8,977 nucleotides of DNA from positions 1-8,977 of the forward strand of contig DDTL01000060.1 in NCBI GenBank assembly GCA_002344345.1, in the 5' to 3' direction. This DNA comes from Saprospiraceae bacterium UBA2365. Lineage in GTDB: Bacteria > Bacteroidota > Bacteroidia > Chitinophagales > Saprospiraceae. Below the pieces are notes generated by a model that saw nothing but the letters and a program-made list of their open reading frames with translations, was not told the DNA's origin and ran no database searches. A program made the translations under genes and the position numbers. Positions 5,197 to 8,977 of this stretch are shown here, one piece after another. Positions within the stretch are counted from its first letter, which is position 1; each line of letters opens with the position of its first letter.

Positions 5197-6771
5197 ATGA
5201 CAAAAGAAGGAAAAGCCAAAGCCGGTTTGATGCAAAGAATACTGGATAAAGTTGAAGTAATTGGTAATAAATTGCCTCAACCGGTGACTTTGTTTGCCAT
5301 ATTAATGGGAATCACCTTGCTATTATCCTGGATATTCGGGGGAATTTCCGTGGAGCATCCCGGAAAAGCAGCCGGAATGATCGGAAAAGACGGCCTTCCA
5401 GTTGACACGATTGAAGTGGTCAATCTGCTATCCAGGTTCGGATTTCAGAAAATCATGACCGAAATGGTATCTACTTTTGCCGCTTTCCCGCCATTGGGCA
5501 TAGTTTTACTGGTGATGTTGGGGATAGGAGTAGCCGAATATACCGGAATGCTAACGGTAGGTCTGAGGATTTTTGTTTCCAAAGCGCCAAGATCCATAAT
5601 AACCTTTTCAATTGTAGTAGCAGGTATGTTGAGTTCAATAGCTGCTGATGCCGGTTATGTAGTGCTTATTCCATTGGGAGGAGCCATATTTTACAGTATG
5701 GGAAGGCATCCATTGGCAGGTATTGGCGCTGCATTTGCAGGTGTTTCAGGAGGGTTTGGGGCAAATATTTTGCCCACAGGCCTGGATCCTATGATCGCTG
5801 CATTTACCGAACCGGCAGCCCAGATCATCGATCCGGCATATACTGTAAATCCATTATCCAACTGGTATTTTCTGGCAGCTTCCGTACCGGTTGTTGGTCT
5901 TATTGGCACCTGGGTCACGGAAAAAGTCCTGGTACCGAGGTTAGGAGATTACAAACCCTCGGGTGAAATAATACTTGAAGAAGAGAAACCGATCTCCAAA
6001 ACGGAGCGGAAAGCATTGAAATGGGCAGGGGTCGCAGTTTTGGCCATGATCGCACTCGTTCTGCTGATGATCATTCCGGCTAATGGACTTTTGCGAGGTG
6101 AAATTGATTCGGTAACCGGTTCAAGGGGCTTTCAACCCTTTTATTCATCCATAGTTCCGATCATGTTCCTGATATTCCTGGTGGCCGGGTTGGTCTATGG
6201 GATTGTGGCAAAAATCATAAAAAAAGACAAAGATGTGACTGATATGATGGCTAAAAGCATGAGCACCATGGGATTGTACATAGTAATTTCTTTTGTTGCG
6301 GCGCAGTTTGTTGCGTATTTCAATTGGTCAAACTTAGGCAGTGTGTTGGCAGTTCAGGGCTCCGGATTATTAAAGGACATTGGCTTCACAGGCGGTCCTT
6401 TACTGGTGGCTTTCATCATTACGGTGTCTTTGGTGAATCTGCTGATGGGCAGCGCTTCTGCAAAATGGGCGCTTCTGGCACCTATTTTTGTTCCGATGAT
6501 GATGCTGATGGGATTCGCGCCGGAAGCGACACAAGCTGCATACCGGATCGGTGATTCATATTCCAATATCCTCACTCCGCTATTGCCATATTTTCCATTG
6601 GTCATTGTATTCTGTCAGAAATATGTGAAAGACATGGGTATTGGAACGCTGATATCCATGATGCTTCCATTCTCAATAGCTTTTGCCGTAGTCAGAATAC
6701 CCATGTTGCTATTGTGGATATGGGCTGAGCTTCCTTTGGGAATCGAAGGTCCGATATATTACATGCCCTGA
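5197..6771 (+). CDS. AbgT-family transporter (p-aminobenzoyl-glutamate / antimetabolite transporter family)
   Basis: A 524-residue polytopic inner-membrane protein of the AbgT family. Characterised relatives are AbgT of E. coli (p-aminobenzoyl-glutamate uptake), and MtrF and YdaH (drug or sulfonamide export). Seen: a short basic N-terminus, many membrane segments, and the two family signature regions. One is GANILPTGLDPMIAAFTEPA with following VNPLSNWYF (residues 188-225). The other is SASAKWALLAPIFVPM followed by QAAYRIGDSYSNILTPLLPYFPL (419-468). These correspond to the two re-entrant hairpin halves that form the transport site. Length is normal. The ATG at 5197 is followed at once by family-like sequence. 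The gene stands alone with a long upstream region and is convergent with the LOG gene 82 bp downstream. Direction and substrate cannot be told from sequence. A link to the arginine/citrulline genes nearby is possible but not shown. Confidence 0.92.
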   Translation: MTKEGKAKAGLMQRILDKVEVIGNKLPQPVTLFAILMGITLLLSWIFGGISVEHPGKAAGMIGKDGLPVDTIEVVNLLSRFGFQKIMTEMVSTFAAFPPLGIVLLVMLGIGVAEYTGMLTVGLRIFVSKAPRSIITFSIVVAGMLSSIAADAGYVVLIPLGGAIFYSMGRHPLAGIGAAFAGVSGGFGANILPTGLDPMIAAFTEPAAQIIDPAYTVNPLSNWYFLAASVPVVGLIGTWVTEKVLVPRLGDYKPSGEIILEEEKPISKTERKALKWAGVAVLAMIALVLLMIIPANGLLRGEIDSVTGSRGFQPFYSSIVPIMFLIFLVAGLVYGIVAKIIKKDKDVTDMMAKSMSTMGLYIVISFVAAQFVAYFNWSNLGSVLAVQGSGLLKDIGFTGGPLLVAFIITVSLVNLLMGSASAKWALLAPIFVPMMMLMGFAPEATQAAYRIGDSYSNILTPLLPYFPLVIVFCQKYVKDMGIGTLISMMLPFSIAFAVVRIPMLLLWIWAELPLGIEGPIYYMP

Positions 6772-6853
6772 GTCTGTATTACATTGATATTCATGGAATA
6801 ATCCATGTCCATCAAATCTAAATAGTTATTGATTTTCTCCCGGGTTAGCCCGA

Positions 6854-7429
6854 TCACCGGACTGCAAAACCAATGGCGTTTTCAGCCCATTCAATCGCAG
6901 ATTGAATGGTTTGCAGTATTTCTTCCGGCTCTCTGACAAAATTCCAAATATCCCGGTGCCGTGGATGCATAAAATTCTCCTCAATGCACCTGTCCAACAT
7001 TTGTTCCAGCGGGTCATAATATCCGTCTGTATTCAAGATAATGATCGGCCGGGTAAACAGGCCTAATCTTTTCAACGTGATAACTTCCAGCAATTCCTCG
7101 AGGGTGCCGCTTCCTCCCGGTAAGGCGACCACTGCATCCACTCCCTCCAACAGCTTTGCCTTTCGTTCATGCATGGTCTCGGTGTATTCAAAATCTTTTA
7201 CACGCTTATGTCCCCACTCGATTTCGTCCATAAAACGAGGGATCACACCTTTAATTTTACCTCCATTTTCAAGAATTGTGTCCGCTAACTGCCCCATCAA
7301 ACCTTTGGCCCCTCCTCCATAAACAACTTCGATCTTCTCCCTGACAAATGATTTTGCCAGGGTTTCTGTTGCTTCAAAATACTTCCTGTCAACCATTGAG
7401 CTTGATGCACAATATACACATATTCTCAT
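6854..7429 (-). CDS. LOG-family protein (cytokinin riboside 5'-monophosphate phosphoribohydrolase type)
   Basis: A 191-residue cytosolic Rossmann-fold protein of the LOG / TIGR00730 family, formerly mis-called lysine decarboxylase. Studied members cleave nucleoside 5'-monophosphates (N6-modified AMP, AMP) to base plus ribose 5-phosphate. Seen: GGGAKGLMG (residues 38-46), the MHERK segment (86-90) and the catalytic PGGSGTLEE motif (104-112), all intact. An upstream TTG at 7433-7435 would add two residues, but the ATG at 7427-7429 gives the family-typical MRICVYCASS start, so I use it. The gene begins 35 bp after the glycosyltransferase stop on the same strand and is probably co-transcribed with it. 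The in-cell substrate in bacteria like this is not established. Confidence 0.92.
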   Translation of the reverse strand: MRICVYCASSSMVDRKYFEATETLAKSFVREKIEVVYGGGAKGLMGQLADTILENGGKIKGVIPRFMDEIEWGHKRVKDFEYTETMHERKAKLLEGVDAVVALPGGSGTLEELLEVITLKRLGLFTRPIIILNTDGYYDPLEQMLDRCIEENFMHPRHRDIWNFVREPEEILQTIQSAIEWAENAIGFAVR

Positions 7430-7464
7430 AAACAATTATTTTTTAACTGAATAAACATTATGTT

Positions 7465-8607
7465 CTATTTACATTTATCGTATAAACGAACAAAGGCATC
7501 TACCATTTTATCCCACCTGTATTTTTCCATTTCCTGCCCGATATTATTTTCAAAAAATGTCTTCCTGTCAGATTCAAAAAAATCCACAATGGCATCTGTC
7601 ACCGCTTTGACCGATGGTTCAACCACATAACCCACTATCTGATCAGGGATCATTTCCGGCAATCCGCCAACATTGGTCACCAACATAGATTTTTTAAAAT
7701 GGTAAGCAATTTGAGTGACGCCGCTTTGAGTTGCATGTTTATAGGGCTGAACAACCAGATCTGAAGCGCCAAAATAAAGGCTCACTTCTTCATCAGGGAT
7801 ATAATCGGACTTAAATATAACACTGTCTTCCAGTCCATTACGCTGTATGAGTTCAAGAAATACCTGATCATCGGTATAAAATTCGCCTGCCACAATGAGT
7901 TTGACTGGCAAACTTTTAATTTTTGAATCCCCCATTGCTTCCAGCAACCAATCCAGGCCTTTGTATTCCCTGATAAAACCAAAAAATAATAAATATCTGA
8001 AATTCACAGCCAGACCCAGTTTTCTGATTGCTTCTTCTCTGTCAACAGGTGGACCATAATTATCAAAAACAGGGTGAGGAGAAAGCTCTACAGGCAGATC
8101 CTTTCTGAACTGGAGTGCATCCTCTTGCACGCTTTTAGTCATGACTACCATTCCATCGATGCTCTGCATAAAAAATTGTGTTAGCAATTTATCTCCCGGT
8201 CGTTGTTCGTGCGGCACAATGTTGTCTGCCAGGCAAAGCACCCGTGTTTTGCCATTACTTTTAATGAGGCGGGATATTATGCCGAAACAAGGTGCCATGA
8301 ATGGCAACCAATATCTCATTAAGACCATGTCAGGCGCTTCTTTCCTTATACGCAACCCTGTTCTCAACCAACTTATGGGATTTATTGAGCTAAAGCTCCG
8401 ACGAATTTTCAGATCTTCTGGTTTGGCAGATGAACTGTATTGACTTTTCCCGGGGAACAAAACAGAAGGATACTGAGTGGTAAAAGTTTCAATACTGATC
8501 TGATGTCCCGATTTTCCAAATTCAAGCGCCAGTCTTTCGTTGAATGCCGCCAATCCGCCCCTGAAAGGCCAGGCAGGTCCGATCATTTTAATACGCAATC
8601 CTTCCAT
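7465..8607 (-). CDS. Glycosyltransferase, GT-B fold, group 1 / GT4 type
   Basis: A 380-residue sugar-nucleotide-dependent transferase, probably cytosolic or membrane-associated. Seen: an N-terminal acceptor-side domain with the glycine-rich loop GPAWPFRGGLAAFNERLA (residues 10-27), and a C-terminal donor domain starting near 205 with FFGFIREYKGLDWLLEA (208-224), a strand LIVAGEF (237-243), and the late segment SGVTQIAYHFKKSMLVTNVGGLPEMI (295-320), where the family E/G-rich nucleotide-sugar site lies. The usual EGFG-type motif is replaced by QSGV, which is common in this bacterial subgroup. Length is normal. The ATG at 8605-8607 is preceded by about 200 bp of A/T-rich sequence. It precedes the LOG gene in an apparent two-gene unit. 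There is no polysaccharide cluster in view, so acceptor and product are unknown. Confidence 0.88.
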   Translation of the reverse strand: MEGLRIKMIGPAWPFRGGLAAFNERLALEFGKSGHQISIETFTTQYPSVLFPGKSQYSSSAKPEDLKIRRSFSSINPISWLRTGLRIRKEAPDMVLMRYWLPFMAPCFGIISRLIKSNGKTRVLCLADNIVPHEQRPGDKLLTQFFMQSIDGMVVMTKSVQEDALQFRKDLPVELSPHPVFDNYGPPVDREEAIRKLGLAVNFRYLLFFGFIREYKGLDWLLEAMGDSKIKSLPVKLIVAGEFYTDDQVFLELIQRNGLEDSVIFKSDYIPDEEVSLYFGASDLVVQPYKHATQSGVTQIAYHFKKSMLVTNVGGLPEMIPDQIVGYVVEPSVKAVTDAIVDFFESDRKTFFENNIGQEMEKYRWDKMVDAFVRLYDKCK

Positions 8608-8705
8608 AAATTCTATTTAGCCGGGGTAAAAATAATCATTTAACCAAAGATTTGACCAAATTCATTTAAAAAGTCTCCCTTCTTTTATAACTACTGATTT
8701 TTTAT

Positions 8706-8713
8706 CAAATTTA
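8706..8713 (-). promoter_or_regulatory. Possible Bacteroidota -7 box for the glycosyltransferase-LOG unit
   Basis: On the - strand this reads TAAATTTG, matching TAnnTTTG, about 100 bp upstream of the glycosyltransferase ATG. No clear -33 TTTG was found at the right distance, and the surrounding sequence is so A/T-rich that chance matches are likely. Confidence 0.25.
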
Positions 8714-8815
8714 TACATTATAAAAATACTTAATATAATTAGATCATTACATAGTATTGGTTTTCAGACAACCACATCAGAATAAATAGTGTACATATGT
8801 ATGTAGTATTTATGC

Positions 8816-8967
8816 GAATCAAGGGTTGAAAAAAAGCTCCGAAAATCCTTTATTTGGCCTCAATCCTAAAGGAAGATAAAGGATTTTCTCGCTTTCATCC
8901 TTTAGGATCGAGGCAAAAAAGTGAGAAAATCCTGCTTATCTGCAGAATTAACTTTAACCCTTGATTC
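8816..8967 (+). repeat. 152-bp structured repeat, family 1, copy 2
   Basis: Reads identical over 152 bp to the repeat at 1-152 and in the same orientation. It has the same 12-bp terminal inverted repeat and the same interleaved stems (B 8857-8873 with 8898-8914, A 8880-8895 with 8918-8933). Here the inverted repeat extends outward by 3 bp (TGC at 8813-8815, GCA at 8968-8970), which the right flank of copy 1 does not share. TATTT occurs just outside at 8807-8811 and 8972-8976, a possible 5-bp target-site duplication if one more base is counted on each side. It lies 208 bp upstream of the glycosyltransferase start. Identity with copy 1 while the flanks differ points to recent copying, gene conversion or strong constraint. 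Confidence 0.9.
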
Positions 8968-8977
8968 GCACTATTTG

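Noticed and set aside
6792..6807. CATGGA/TCCATG hairpin between the convergent AbgT and LOG genes as a terminator
   Set aside because: Only a 6-bp stem with no T-run on either strand; too weak to call.
8792..8801. TACATATGTA perfect 10-bp palindrome upstream of the second 152-bp repeat
   Set aside because: Short A/T palindromes are expected by chance in this sequence and nothing else marks it as an operator.

Overview
The window looks like chromosome from a member of the Bacteroidota, with free-living Saprospiria-, Cytophagia- or Chitinophagia-like lineages as my best guess. The reasons are start codons preceded by A/T-rich leaders with no clear Shine-Dalgarno sequence, TAnnTTTG-type (Bacteroidota -7) boxes near two genes, moderate-to-low GC, and the general appearance of the proteins. 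No rRNA, tRNA, CRISPR array, transposase or phage gene was seen.

Layout. 1-152 is a structured repeat. 244-1032 (+) is a YhhQ-type queuosine-precursor transporter. 1072-1211 is a compact MITE-like element, followed by a degenerate 8-nt tandem repeat (1235-1314). 1400-3437 (+) is a two-gene unit, carbamate kinase then ornithine carbamoyltransferase, closed by a hairpin terminator. 3499-4419 (-) is a 2x[4Fe-4S] ferredoxin-nitroreductase fusion, convergent with that unit. 4471-4660 is a longer relative of the MITE-like element, followed by about 540 bp without a credible gene. 5197-6771 (+) is an AbgT-family transporter. 6854-8607 (-) holds a group-1/4-type glycosyltransferase followed by a LOG-family phosphoribohydrolase, probably co-transcribed. 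8816-8967 is a second copy of the 152-bp repeat, identical to the first by eye.

How the genes work together. ArcB plus ArcC can convert citrulline to ornithine, CO2, NH3 and ATP via carbamoyl phosphate, which is the energy-yielding half of the arginine deiminase pathway. Neither arginine deiminase nor an ArcD antiporter is present here. The other genes look like ordinary housekeeping or accessory functions with no strong functional link.

The most unusual content is non-coding. Four elements (1-152, 1072-1211, 4471-4660, 8816-8967) share one architecture. Terminal inverted repeats T/T' enclose two long stems whose arms are interleaved, in the order T-B-A-B'-A'-T', so that B pairs with B' across A, and A pairs with A' across B'. 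The linkers are only 0-7 nt, so both stems cannot form fully in one strand. This suggests a bistable or trans-pairing structure rather than a simple palindrome. The pairing is kept despite sequence divergence between the two families. In the 4471-4660 copy both arms of stem B carry a matched net gain of 25 nt that also pairs in a single register. This is the candidate undescribed system of the window. Whether it acts as RNA, as DNA, or is only a mobile repeat cannot be decided from sequence alone.
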